Below are positions 1 to 6,186 of a stretch of 6,212 nt of DNA, piece by piece (within the stretch, counting starts at the first letter, position 1; each line of letters opens with the position of its first letter). This DNA comes from an uncultured Collinsella sp. (lineage in GTDB: Bacteria > Actinomycetota > Coriobacteriia > Coriobacteriales > Coriobacteriaceae): the NCBI GenBank assembly GCA_902478865.1, contig CABSNA010000082.1, forward strand, positions 1-6,212. The letters run 5' to 3'. The notes under the pieces were generated by a model. It ran no database searches. It was not told the origin of the DNA and saw nothing but the letters and a program-made list of their open reading frames with translations. The position numbers were made by a program, and so were the translations under genes.

Positions 1-122
1 ACATGAGCTATTCCTCGGGTCTGCACCGCTCGGCGCTGTTCGGCATGGGTGTGGTCCTGTTTATCATCTCCGCCACGCTGGTGGGCATTGTCCGTCTGAT
101 TTCCAAGAAGAAGAGGGGGTAG
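1..122 (+). CDS. pstC: PstC, phosphate ABC transporter permease (C-terminal 39 residues only)
   Basis: This is the 3' end of a gene that begins upstream of the window. Reading in frame 3, it encodes 39 residues and ends at TAG (120-122). The peptide has a short LHRSALFGMG stretch, one hydrophobic segment (about residues 14-32) and a basic KKKRG tail, which matches the last transmembrane helix and cytoplasmic end of PstC-type permeases. PstC pairs with PstA to form the membrane channel of the high-affinity phosphate importer. The assignment rests mainly on context, because pstA starts 3 bases after the stop and pstB and phoU follow. An in-frame ATG at position 3 is internal and should not be taken as a start. 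Confidence 0.85.
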   Translation, partial: MSYSSGLHRSALFGMGVVLFIISATLVGIVRLISKKKRG

Positions 123-125
123 GCT

Positions 126-1031
126 ATGTCCGATTCCGTTGACACGACGGTCGATACGACCTCGTCGCGCGAGCGCATCAAGCGTGCCCTTTCCCACGGC
201 AAGAAGGGCCGCATCAACAAGGACCTGTCCAACAAGATCATGCTTGGCGTGTTCCGTGCCGCTGCCTACATCACCACGCTGGTGCTGGTCGCTATCATCG
301 CCTACGTGGTCATCAACGGCCTGCCACACATCTCGCTCGACTTTATCTTCGGTTGGCCCCAGGGCGTCAACGCCGAGGGCGGTATTTGGCCCACGATCGT
401 CTCGACCGTCTACGTGACGGCGCTCGCCATGCTTATCTGCACGCCGATCGCTGTGCTGGCAGCCGTCTATCTGGCCGAGTACGCCAAGCAGGGCAAGGTC
501 GTCGAGCTCATTCGCTACGCTGCTGACGCTTTGGCCTCGGTGCCCTCCATCGTTATGGGCCTGTTTGGCTACGCCTTGTTTGTCGAGGCTATGGGCCTGG
601 GCCTTTCGATGGTCTCTGCCGCTCTGGCACTCGCGCTCTTGATGCTCCCCATCGTCATGCGCACCACCGAAGAGGCCATTCGCGCCGTTCCGCGCTATAT
701 CCGTTGGGGCGCGTACGGCCTGGGCGCCACCAAGTGGCAGGTTGTCTCCAAGATCGTGCTTCCTTCTGCCTTTGGCCGTATTGCCACGGGCATCGTCCTC
801 GCCATCGGCCGTGCCATTGGCGAGACCGCGGTGGTGCTCTACACCATGGGCCAGGCCATCAATCTACCTATTTCGCCGCTCGATTCCGGCCGCCCCATGA
901 CGGTTCACCTGTACCTGCTTGCCAACGACGGCATCAACATGAACGCAGCCTACGGCACTGCGCTCTTGCTGATGGTGATCATTTTGGCCTTCAACCTGTT
1001 TGCGCGCTTCCTGTCGCGTAAGCGTCGCTAG
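126..1031 (+). CDS. pstA: PstA, phosphate ABC transporter permease
   Basis: This 301-residue inner-membrane permease forms the Pst phosphate channel with PstC and is driven by PstB. Residues 1-40 are hydrophilic and basic. About six hydrophobic segments follow, near residues 46-66, 92-116, 135-155, 158-178, 218-242 and 275-297. The cytoplasmic EAA-type loop that contacts the ATPase is visible at about 196-215, with the core LGATKWQVVSKIVLPSA. The GRAIGETAVV stretch at 228-237 is typical of PstA/PstC. The length is normal for PstA apart from a somewhat long charged N-terminus. The ATG at 126 is preceded by GAGGGGG (113-119), which overlaps the end of pstC, so the two genes are probably translationally coupled. 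A 12-base gap separates it from pstB. Confidence 0.95.
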   Translation: MSDSVDTTVDTTSSRERIKRALSHGKKGRINKDLSNKIMLGVFRAAAYITTLVLVAIIAYVVINGLPHISLDFIFGWPQGVNAEGGIWPTIVSTVYVTALAMLICTPIAVLAAVYLAEYAKQGKVVELIRYAADALASVPSIVMGLFGYALFVEAMGLGLSMVSAALALALLMLPIVMRTTEEAIRAVPRYIRWGAYGLGATKWQVVSKIVLPSAFGRIATGIVLAIGRAIGETAVVLYTMGQAINLPISPLDSGRPMTVHLYLLANDGINMNAAYGTALLLMVIILAFNLFARFLSRKRR

Positions 1032-1043
1032 TTAAGGAGTCCC

Positions 1044-1847
<804 letters not shown>

Positions 1848-1849
1848 TC

Positions 1850-1920
1850 GGTGCGACTAGTCCCAAGCCGATCGGATCTGGTCCGGTGCGTATTCACTGT
1901 GCGGGCGGCATGACCGCACC
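1850..1920 (+). other. pstB-phoU intergenic region with competing hairpin arms
   Basis: The 92-base gap between pstB and phoU contains the 3' arm CCGCACC (1914-1920). Three upstream arms could pair with it: GGTGCG (1850-1855), GGTGCG (1885-1890) and GTGCGG (1899-1904). The closest pairing, 1899-1904 with 1914-1919, gives a 6-bp stem and a 9-base loop, and the three pairings exclude one another. GACTAGTC (1855-1862) and CCGATCGG (1868-1875) are short perfect palindromes. There is no T-run, so this is not an intrinsic terminator. It could lower phoU expression or stabilise the upstream mRNA, but no function is shown. The phoU Shine-Dalgarno lies just downstream. Confidence 0.3.
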
Positions 1921-1939
1921 CAACTGATTGGAGTGAACC

Positions 1940-2797
1940 ATGCGCAAACTGTTTTCCCGTCAGCTCATCGAGGCCCGTCACGAGATGCTGAGCATCTACG
2001 AGGCCGTCGATCTGGCCCTCCACGATGCCGTGAAGGCCTATGTGACCGACGACCGCAAGCTCGCCACCAAGACCAAGAAGCGCACGCTTTCGATTGACGC
2101 GCGCTGCGCTAACTTGGAGGCCGTGTGCTACAACCTGATCGCCACGCAGTCGCCGGTCGCCTCCGACTTCCGCTTGCTGCAGACGATCATCTACGTCGAC
2201 TTTAACCTGCAGCGCATGACCGATAAGGTTCGCCAGATTTGCCGCGCCACGCGTCATATGATCAAGGCCGACATCTCGCTGCCCAAGGAGCTTGTCGGCA
2301 CGGTCGAGGCCGAGGCTGAGGCCGTCTACCAGGTGCTGGGCTCTTCGCTTTCTGCGCTCGTCACCAACGACATGTCCATCATCTGCAACTTGGCCGTCGA
2401 GGACGAGCCAGTGCACGCCGCCTACGAGAAGTTCTTCCGCACCTTTAACCGCATGGACACGGGCGATTTTATGGACGACGACAGCAACTATGACGACCTG
2501 CGCCGCGCCATCATGGTATCGCGCTATCTCGATCGCATCGCCTCGATTTCCATCGATGCCGCCTGCCGTCTGACCTTCCTGTTGACCGGACAGCGTATGA
2601 CTGCCGGTGATATCGCCTGCACTGATGAGGATGAGCTCGAGAGCATGCGCGTGCCTTCGGGCGAGGGTGTTATCATTAGGCCCGCCGTCGATGCACGCTA
2701 CGTTGCCAAGGTGCCCGTTAACGAGGTCAGCGAGGGTCTTCGCTACCTGCTCGATCATCTTGAGGATGAGGACGATGGCGAGGACGACGAGGAGTAA
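1940..2797 (+). CDS. phoU: PhoU-like phosphate signalling protein with divergent motifs and an acidic tail
   Basis: This 285-residue cytoplasmic protein is predicted to be mostly helical and has the two-repeat PhoU layout. PhoU proteins link Pst transporter activity to the phosphate sensor kinase and keep the Pho response off when phosphate is plentiful. The first repeat carries LQRMTD (90-95) and the second YLDRIAS (196-202), where the family normally has LERIGD-type metal-binding motifs. Both are degraded: glutamate is replaced by Q91, and the second-repeat aspartate by S202. Typical PhoU proteins are about 215-235 residues. This one is longer because of an added region from about 220 and a strongly acidic end (residues 272-285). 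The ATG at 1940 follows GGAG (1930-1933) with a 6-base spacer. Its place directly after pstB supports the call despite the divergence. Confidence 0.88.
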   Translation: MRKLFSRQLIEARHEMLSIYEAVDLALHDAVKAYVTDDRKLATKTKKRTLSIDARCANLEAVCYNLIATQSPVASDFRLLQTIIYVDFNLQRMTDKVRQICRATRHMIKADISLPKELVGTVEAEAEAVYQVLGSSLSALVTNDMSIICNLAVEDEPVHAAYEKFFRTFNRMDTGDFMDDDSNYDDLRRAIMVSRYLDRIASISIDAACRLTFLLTGQRMTAGDIACTDEDELESMRVPSGEGVIIRPAVDARYVAKVPVNEVSEGLRYLLDHLEDEDDGEDDEE

Positions 2798-2834
2798 GTA
2801 ACCCCGTTCGTCGAAAGATTGTAAATACCTAAGT

Positions 2835-2866
2835 GAGCGCGGCCTTGCACATGCGGGGCCGCGCTC
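2835..2866 (+). terminator. Probable transcription terminator after phoU
   Basis: A perfect 10-bp inverted repeat, GAGCGCGGCC (2835-2844) with GGCCGCGCTC (2857-2866), encloses a 12-base loop. It lies 37 bases after the phoU stop. The very GC-rich stem fits a terminator, but the following bases (TTGCGTT) make only a poor U-tract, so termination may be partial or the hairpin may serve as an mRNA 3' end. It marks the likely boundary between the pst-phoU unit and the yggS-divIVA unit. Confidence 0.6.
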
Positions 2867-2916
2867 TTGCGTTAGCATGGGACTACTTGTTTGGCTGTCA
2901 GCGGAGGCGATTGGCA

Positions 2917-3654
2917 ATGGATAACTATTTGGACTTGATGCGCGCTCGCCGCGAGCAGATTCTGGAACGTTTTTATGCGGCGCTCGATCGCGCGGGCCGT
3001 CCCCACGACGCCGCGAGCCTCATTGCCGTGTCCAAGACCGTTGGTGTCGATGAGACCGTTGCCGCCATCCAGGCGGGGTATCGCCATTTTGCCGAGAACC
3101 GCCCGCAGGAGCTGGTTCGCAAGCTCACGGGTCTGGCGGAGCATCCGGAGCTGCCCGAGGTGCGCTTCGATATGATCGGCAACCTGCAGACCAATAAGAT
3201 CAATGCGGTGCTGGGCTCAGCCGAGCTGATTCACTCGGTGGGTTCGCTGCATCTGGCGCAGGCGATCTCGAGCCGTGCTGTTCGCAAGATTGAGGCAGGC
3301 GAGCTCGTCGGCCCCCAGCGTGTGCTCATTGAGGTCAATGTGAGTGGTGAGGAGTCGAAGGGAGGCTTTTCACCCGATGAGATTCGCGCCGCCGCGGGTG
3401 AGCTTGCAGAACTTGAGGGAATTTGCGTACAGGGGCTTATGACTATGGCGCCCCGGGGGAATAAGGATGTGGCACGCCGCACCTTTGCGGGGCTTCGTGA
3501 GCTGAGGGATGAGCTGGAGGCGGCGCATCCCGATTTGAACCTGCCTGAGCTTTCCTGCGGTATGAGCGAGGACTTTGAGTCTGCCCTTGAGGAGGGCTCT
3601 ACGCTCGTTCGCCTGGGCAGGGTAGTATTTAGCCCGGAGTTTGCAGTAAAATAA
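2917..3654 (+). CDS. yggS: YggS/PROSC family pyridoxal 5'-phosphate homeostasis protein
   Basis: This 245-residue protein is a single-domain TIM-barrel PLP-binding protein. The family has no firm enzyme activity; it binds PLP and keeps vitamin B6 and amino-acid pools balanced. The PLP-binding lysine is K40 in LIAVSKT (35-41). Other family landmarks are HFAENRPQEL (57-66, usually FGEN.VQE), MIGNLQTNK (86-94), LIEVNVSGEESKGGF (137-151), QGLMTMAP (172-179), and LSCGMSEDF (212-220) followed by EEGSTLVRLGR (225-235). The length is normal. The start is ATG 2917, behind GGAGG (2903-2907) with a 9-base spacer. An in-frame GTG at 2833 is unlikely because translation would run through the hairpin at 2835-2866. 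In actinobacteria yggS commonly precedes sepF, as it does here. Confidence 0.93.
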   Translation: MDNYLDLMRARREQILERFYAALDRAGRPHDAASLIAVSKTVGVDETVAAIQAGYRHFAENRPQELVRKLTGLAEHPELPEVRFDMIGNLQTNKINAVLGSAELIHSVGSLHLAQAISSRAVRKIEAGELVGPQRVLIEVNVSGEESKGGFSPDEIRAAAGELAELEGICVQGLMTMAPRGNKDVARRTFAGLRELRDELEAAHPDLNLPELSCGMSEDFESALEEGSTLVRLGRVVFSPEFAVK

Positions 3655-3714
3655 GGCTCTGAAGTGCGCACTGATTATCGGGGCGCCTGCACTAAACCGC
3701 GAGAGGACACAACC

Positions 3715-4437
3715 ATGGGCTTCCTTGACGAGATTAAAAATAAGATGCACCTGGGCGGCCAGCAGGGTTACGACCAGGGTTATGGCCAGGACGACGACTA
3801 CGGCTACGATGACGGCTACGACGATGGCTATCAGAACAACGGCTACAGTGGTGCTTCGGGCGAGGGCTTCTACACCCAAGACGAGCCGAGCAACGGCCTG
3901 CTTGGCCAGACGCGCCGCGGTGAAGCTGAGTCGGTTGCCGTGTATACGCGCTCCGGTCAGCTGGTCGGCGATGACTCCCGCCATGCCACGACGTATAACC
4001 CGCCTTCGCGCTCGCAGGACAGTGTTGCGAGCGGTTATCGTCCTGGTGCCTATGACACGCCGTCGAGCTACGCCGAGAATACCCGCGCCCGTGCCGCCGC
4101 TGCACCCGCGCCTGCACCGAGCGATGCCTCGGCCTATGCGAGCAATATCATCAACGCCACGCCGCAGCTGCCGGCCTATGTCCTGCGCCCCGAGAGCTAT
4201 GACGACGTGGAGACCGTGGTGCGCCGCGTTCGCACCAAGCAGCCTGTCGCACTGATTTTTGTGGGCGTACGCACCGAAGTTGCCAAGCGCGTCTTGGACT
4301 TCTCTTACGGCTTTGCCTGCGGTCTGGGTGCCACGGTCAAGGAGGTGGGCGACCGCGTGTTCATGGTGCTGCCCGCCGGTTGCGAGGTCAAAGATTCCGA
4401 TCTCAAGAAGCTTCGTGCCGACGGCTACCTTAAGTAA
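3715..4437 (+). CDS. sepF: SepF, cell division protein and FtsZ membrane anchor
   Basis: This 240-residue protein is a cytoplasmic, membrane-associated component of the division ring. It binds the FtsZ tail and tethers it to the membrane. Residues 1-12 (MGFLDEIKNKMH) form the amphipathic membrane-binding helix typical of SepF. Residues 16-45 are a Gly/Tyr/Asp-rich repeat, and residues 46-150 are a disordered-looking linker with an Ala/Pro run (127-135). The SepF fold spans about 155-226, from VLRPESYDDVETVV through VAKRVLDFSYGFACGLGATVKEVGDRVFMVLP. The linker makes it longer than Bacillus SepF, which has about 150 residues. The ATG at 3715 follows GAGAGGA (3701-3707); an upstream in-frame GTG at 3664 has no such signal and would disrupt the membrane helix position. 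It sits 60 bases after yggS. Confidence 0.93.
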   Translation: MGFLDEIKNKMHLGGQQGYDQGYGQDDDYGYDDGYDDGYQNNGYSGASGEGFYTQDEPSNGLLGQTRRGEAESVAVYTRSGQLVGDDSRHATTYNPPSRSQDSVASGYRPGAYDTPSSYAENTRARAAAAPAPAPSDASAYASNIINATPQLPAYVLRPESYDDVETVVRRVRTKQPVALIFVGVRTEVAKRVLDFSYGFACGLGATVKEVGDRVFMVLPAGCEVKDSDLKKLRADGYLK

Positions 4438-4446
4438 AGACAAGAC

Positions 4447-4461
4447 GAGGAGATTCCCATC
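4447..4461 (+). promoter_or_regulatory. Shine-Dalgarno that defines the non-AUG start of yggT
   Basis: GAGGAG at 4447-4452 is followed by ATTCCC and then ATC at 4459-4461, a normal 6-base spacer. It is the only strong ribosome-binding site in the sepF-yggT gap, and it points at a codon that is not ATG, GTG or TTG. AUC, AUU and AUA starts are known to be rare and subject to rejection by initiation factor IF3, so YggT output may be low or may depend on coupling to sepF translation. That consequence is inferred. Confidence 0.65.
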
Positions 4462-4740
4462 AACATCTACACTATCGTCCAGCTGGTCAACACGCTGTTC
4501 AACTTCTATTCCACGCTCATTGTCGTCTACTGCTTTATGACGTGGATTCCCATGAAGCAGGGTGGTTTGCTTCAGGATATTGCCGCGGTGCTTGATAGCG
4601 TGTGCGGTCCGTGGCTCAACCTGTTCCGTCGTTTCATCCCGCCGATGGGCGGTATCGATTTTTCGCCGGTCGTTGCGATTATTGCGTTGCAGTTGGTGCA
4701 GAGGCTGGTTCTGCAGCTTCTTATAGGTATACTCGTGTAG
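4459..4740 (+). CDS. yggT: YggT family membrane protein, probable ATC start codon
   Basis: This is a 93-residue membrane protein if translation starts at ATC 4459. YggT proteins are small, two-segment membrane proteins found next to sepF and divIVA; their exact role is not settled. Hydrophobic segment 1 is at about residues 5-27, followed by TWIP (28-31). The conserved central part GPWLNLFRRFIPPMGGIDFSP is at 50-70, and hydrophobic segment 2 is at about 71-93. No ATG, GTG or TTG occurs in frame between the sepF stop (4435-4437) and ATG 4537. Starting at that ATG would delete the whole first membrane segment. A strong GAGGAG (4447-4452) sits 6 bases before ATC 4459, which makes it the best start; ATT 4453 directly abuts the Shine-Dalgarno and is too close. 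The gene lies 21 bases after sepF, in the same frame. Confidence 0.82.
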   Translation: MNIYTIVQLVNTLFNFYSTLIVVYCFMTWIPMKQGGLLQDIAAVLDSVCGPWLNLFRRFIPPMGGIDFSPVVAIIALQLVQRLVLQLLIGILV

Positions 4741-4801
4741 AACTGACTTAGTAACTTACGTCGGGCGTGTAGCGCCGAGGCGATGAAAAAGGAGACTTGT
4801 T

Positions 4802-5476
4802 ATGGCTATTACCCCTGCAGACATCCAGGCTCAGACTTTCTCTGAGGCCAAGCGTGGCTACGATCCTGCCGAGGTCGACGTCTTCTTGGAGACGCTGTCC
4901 TCCGAGGTTGACGCTATGCTCGCTAAGATCGTTGACCTTAAGGGTCGTCTGACTGCTACCGAGCAGCAGCTTGCCGATGCACAGGCTCAGCTTGCCCAGG
5001 CTCAGGATACCGCCGACCAGGCCGTTCCTGCCGCCCCCGTGGCTGCTCCCGCCCCTGACTTCTCCGCTCAGGAGCGCCAGATTTCCGCCGCCCTGATCGC
5101 TGCCCAGCAGACCGCTGAGACCATCGTCAACGATGCCAACGAGAACGCTGAGCGTATCCGCAACGAGGCTGACGCCAAGGCCCGCGAGGTTATCCGCCAG
5201 GCTCTGACCGAAAAGCAGGCCGAGCTCGAGGAGATCGATCGTCTCAAAGCTTCCCGTGAGGAGTTCAAGGCCGAGTATCTCAAGCTCATCCAGCACTTCA
5301 TGGACGATGCCCAGAATTCCTTCCCGGCCGATCTGATGGCCTCCACGCCGGTCGGTTCTGCCGCTTCTCCTGCAGTGACTGTTCCCGCCGAGCCGCTGCC
5401 CGTCGCTGACCCGGTTGTCCCCGTGGCCGATCCCTTCGCCCCGATCGACAACTTCGCTGCCGACGACCTGGACTAA
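4802..5476 (+). CDS. divIVA: DivIVA family cell pole/septum scaffold protein
   Basis: This 224-residue coiled-coil protein collects at curved membrane at poles and septa and recruits growth and division proteins; in actinobacteria the homologue is also called Wag31. The N-terminal DivIVA domain (about 1-40) is clear: ITPADIQAQTFSEAKRGYDPAEVDVFLE, with the membrane-contacting aromatic at F13 and basic residues K17 and R18. Coiled coil 1 spans about 30-72. An Ala/Pro linker (74-85) precedes coiled coil 2 (about 88-170), which is rich in Glu, Ala and Arg. The last 50 residues are a Pro/Ala/Val/Asp-rich disordered tail. The ATG at 4802 follows AAAAAGGAG (4786-4794) with a 7-base spacer. Codon choice (many GCT, CGT and GAG) suggests strong expression. 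It is the last gene of the block and is followed by a terminator. Confidence 0.93.
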   Translation: MAITPADIQAQTFSEAKRGYDPAEVDVFLETLSSEVDAMLAKIVDLKGRLTATEQQLADAQAQLAQAQDTADQAVPAAPVAAPAPDFSAQERQISAALIAAQQTAETIVNDANENAERIRNEADAKAREVIRQALTEKQAELEEIDRLKASREEFKAEYLKLIQHFMDDAQNSFPADLMASTPVGSAASPAVTVPAEPLPVADPVVPVADPFAPIDNFAADDLD

Positions 5477-5502
5477 CATTCGGCCTACAATTTAGTGCCT
5501 AG

Positions 5503-5532
5503 AAAGGACCCGCAGCTTGCGGGTCCTTTTTT
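5503..5532 (+). terminator. Intrinsic terminator of the divIVA transcript
   Basis: AAAGGACCCGCA (5503-5514) pairs perfectly with TGCGGGTCCTTT (5518-5529) around a 3-base loop; in practice this is an 11-bp stem with a 5-base loop. A run of six T residues ends at 5532. It lies 26 bases after the divIVA stop and is a textbook rho-independent terminator. The A-run on the 5' arm could give weaker function on the opposite strand as well. Confidence 0.93.
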
Positions 5533-5557
5533 ATGACTGTACCGGGGCGCGCAACAT

Positions 5558-5595
5558 AAAAAACCGAGCCCTGCACATAGTGGCGCAGAACTCGG
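5558..5595 (-). terminator. Intrinsic terminator of the nitroreductase transcript
   Basis: On the minus strand, an 11-bp stem forms between CCGAGTTCTGC (5595-5585) and GCAGGGCTCGG (5574-5564). It includes two G-U pairs and encloses a 10-base loop. Six T residues follow (5563-5558 on the minus strand). It lies 47 bases beyond the nitroreductase stop and is the proper terminator for that gene. Confidence 0.88.
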
Positions 5596-5642
5596 CGAAC
5601 CGGTGAGCGGTCAAGGATAGGTTTTAGGGCATGTCCCAAAAT

Positions 5643-6173
5643 CTACTTGAGGAGGAAGTCGGAGAGGGGAATGGTACGGGCCTCGCGATGCTCGGAATCG
5701 GCGATGTGGTCGGCAGGATATCCGCAGACGAGCATGTGATAGGGATAGACGCCCTCGGGCAGGTTGAACTGCTCCTGTGCCACCTCGGGCTTAAAATGGC
5801 ATACCCAACACGTTCCCAGGCCCTGCTCGGTGGCCTCCATCATCATCTGATCGCAGACGATCGAAGTATCGATGGCACTCGAGTTCATCTGATCATACGG
5901 GCGCACCCAGGCATCATCGGTAACGCTGCAAATAAGGAAGATAAGCGGAGCGCCAAAGATAGACCCATCACGAGCAAACCGAGGCTGACAAGCAGCTGCC
6001 TTCTCCAGAAGCTCAGGCGTATCCAACACCATCACACGGGTTGGATGATTATTACAAGCAGAAGGAGCAATCCGCCCAGCCTCAACAATGGCATCCACCA
6101 CAGCTTGCTCAACAGGACGGTCCTCAAACGAACGACAAGAATAGCGACCACGAGCCAGATCCAAATAACTCAC
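5643..6173 (-). CDS. Nitroreductase family flavoprotein
   Basis: This is a 176-residue cytoplasmic FMN-dependent oxidoreductase that would use NAD(P)H; the substrate cannot be told from sequence. Family features are the N-terminal phosphate-contacting RYSCRSF (10-16), APSACNNHPTR (36-46) where FMN and substrate sit, the GAPLIFLICS strand (74-83), GLGTCWVCHF (118-127) and the closing VCGYPAD (149-155). The length is typical of short nitroreductases. There are eight cysteines, including a CWVC pair (122-125). I chose GTG 6173 as the start because GGAGGG (6186-6181) lies 7 bases before it. A TTG at 6194 would add seven residues but has no clear ribosome-binding site. It stands alone and convergent to divIVA, and its promoter is probably at or beyond the window edge. 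Confidence 0.88.
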   Translation of the reverse strand: MSYLDLARGRYSCRSFEDRPVEQAVVDAIVEAGRIAPSACNNHPTRVMVLDTPELLEKAAACQPRFARDGSIFGAPLIFLICSVTDDAWVRPYDQMNSSAIDTSIVCDQMMMEATEQGLGTCWVCHFKPEVAQEQFNLPEGVYPYHMLVCGYPADHIADSEHREARTIPLSDFLLK

Positions 6174-6180
6174 AACCAAG

Positions 6181-6186
6181 CCCTCC
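6181..6186 (-). promoter_or_regulatory. Shine-Dalgarno deciding the GTG start of the nitroreductase gene
   Basis: On the minus strand, GGAGGG sits 7 bases before GTG 6173. It lies inside the coding sequence if the longer TTG start at 6194 is used, which argues for the shorter protein. Confidence 0.7.

Noticed and set aside
2833..2916. Upstream GTG start extending yggS by 28 residues
   Set aside because: The extension lies over the terminator-like hairpin, is unlike the family, and ATG 2917 has a proper GGAGG site.
3664..3692. Palindrome GTGCGCAC and possible hairpin or promoter before sepF
   Set aside because: Stem is short and interrupted, and GATTAT at 3673-3678 has no matching -35; sepF is more simply co-transcribed with yggS.
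3370..4443. Long open frame of 357 codons on the minus strand opposite yggS and sepF
   Set aside because: It mirrors the codon bias of the plus-strand genes, shows no recognisable domain, and covers two clear conserved genes.
4728..4733. TATACT as a possible -10 box for a divIVA promoter
   Set aside because: No acceptable -35 element lies 16-18 bases upstream and there is no extended -10 TG, so it could not be supported. A divIVA promoter may still exist.
5358..5454. Repeated PVADP units in the DivIVA tail as a tandem repeat
   Set aside because: Only two imperfect copies occur in a Pro/Ala-rich disordered tail, which is common in DivIVA proteins.
4748..5479. Open frame of 243 codons on the minus strand opposite divIVA
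   Set aside because: Shadow of divIVA. It is rich in Gly, Leu and Ser from reversed Ala/Glu codons, and its 3' end lies in the yggT-divIVA gap.
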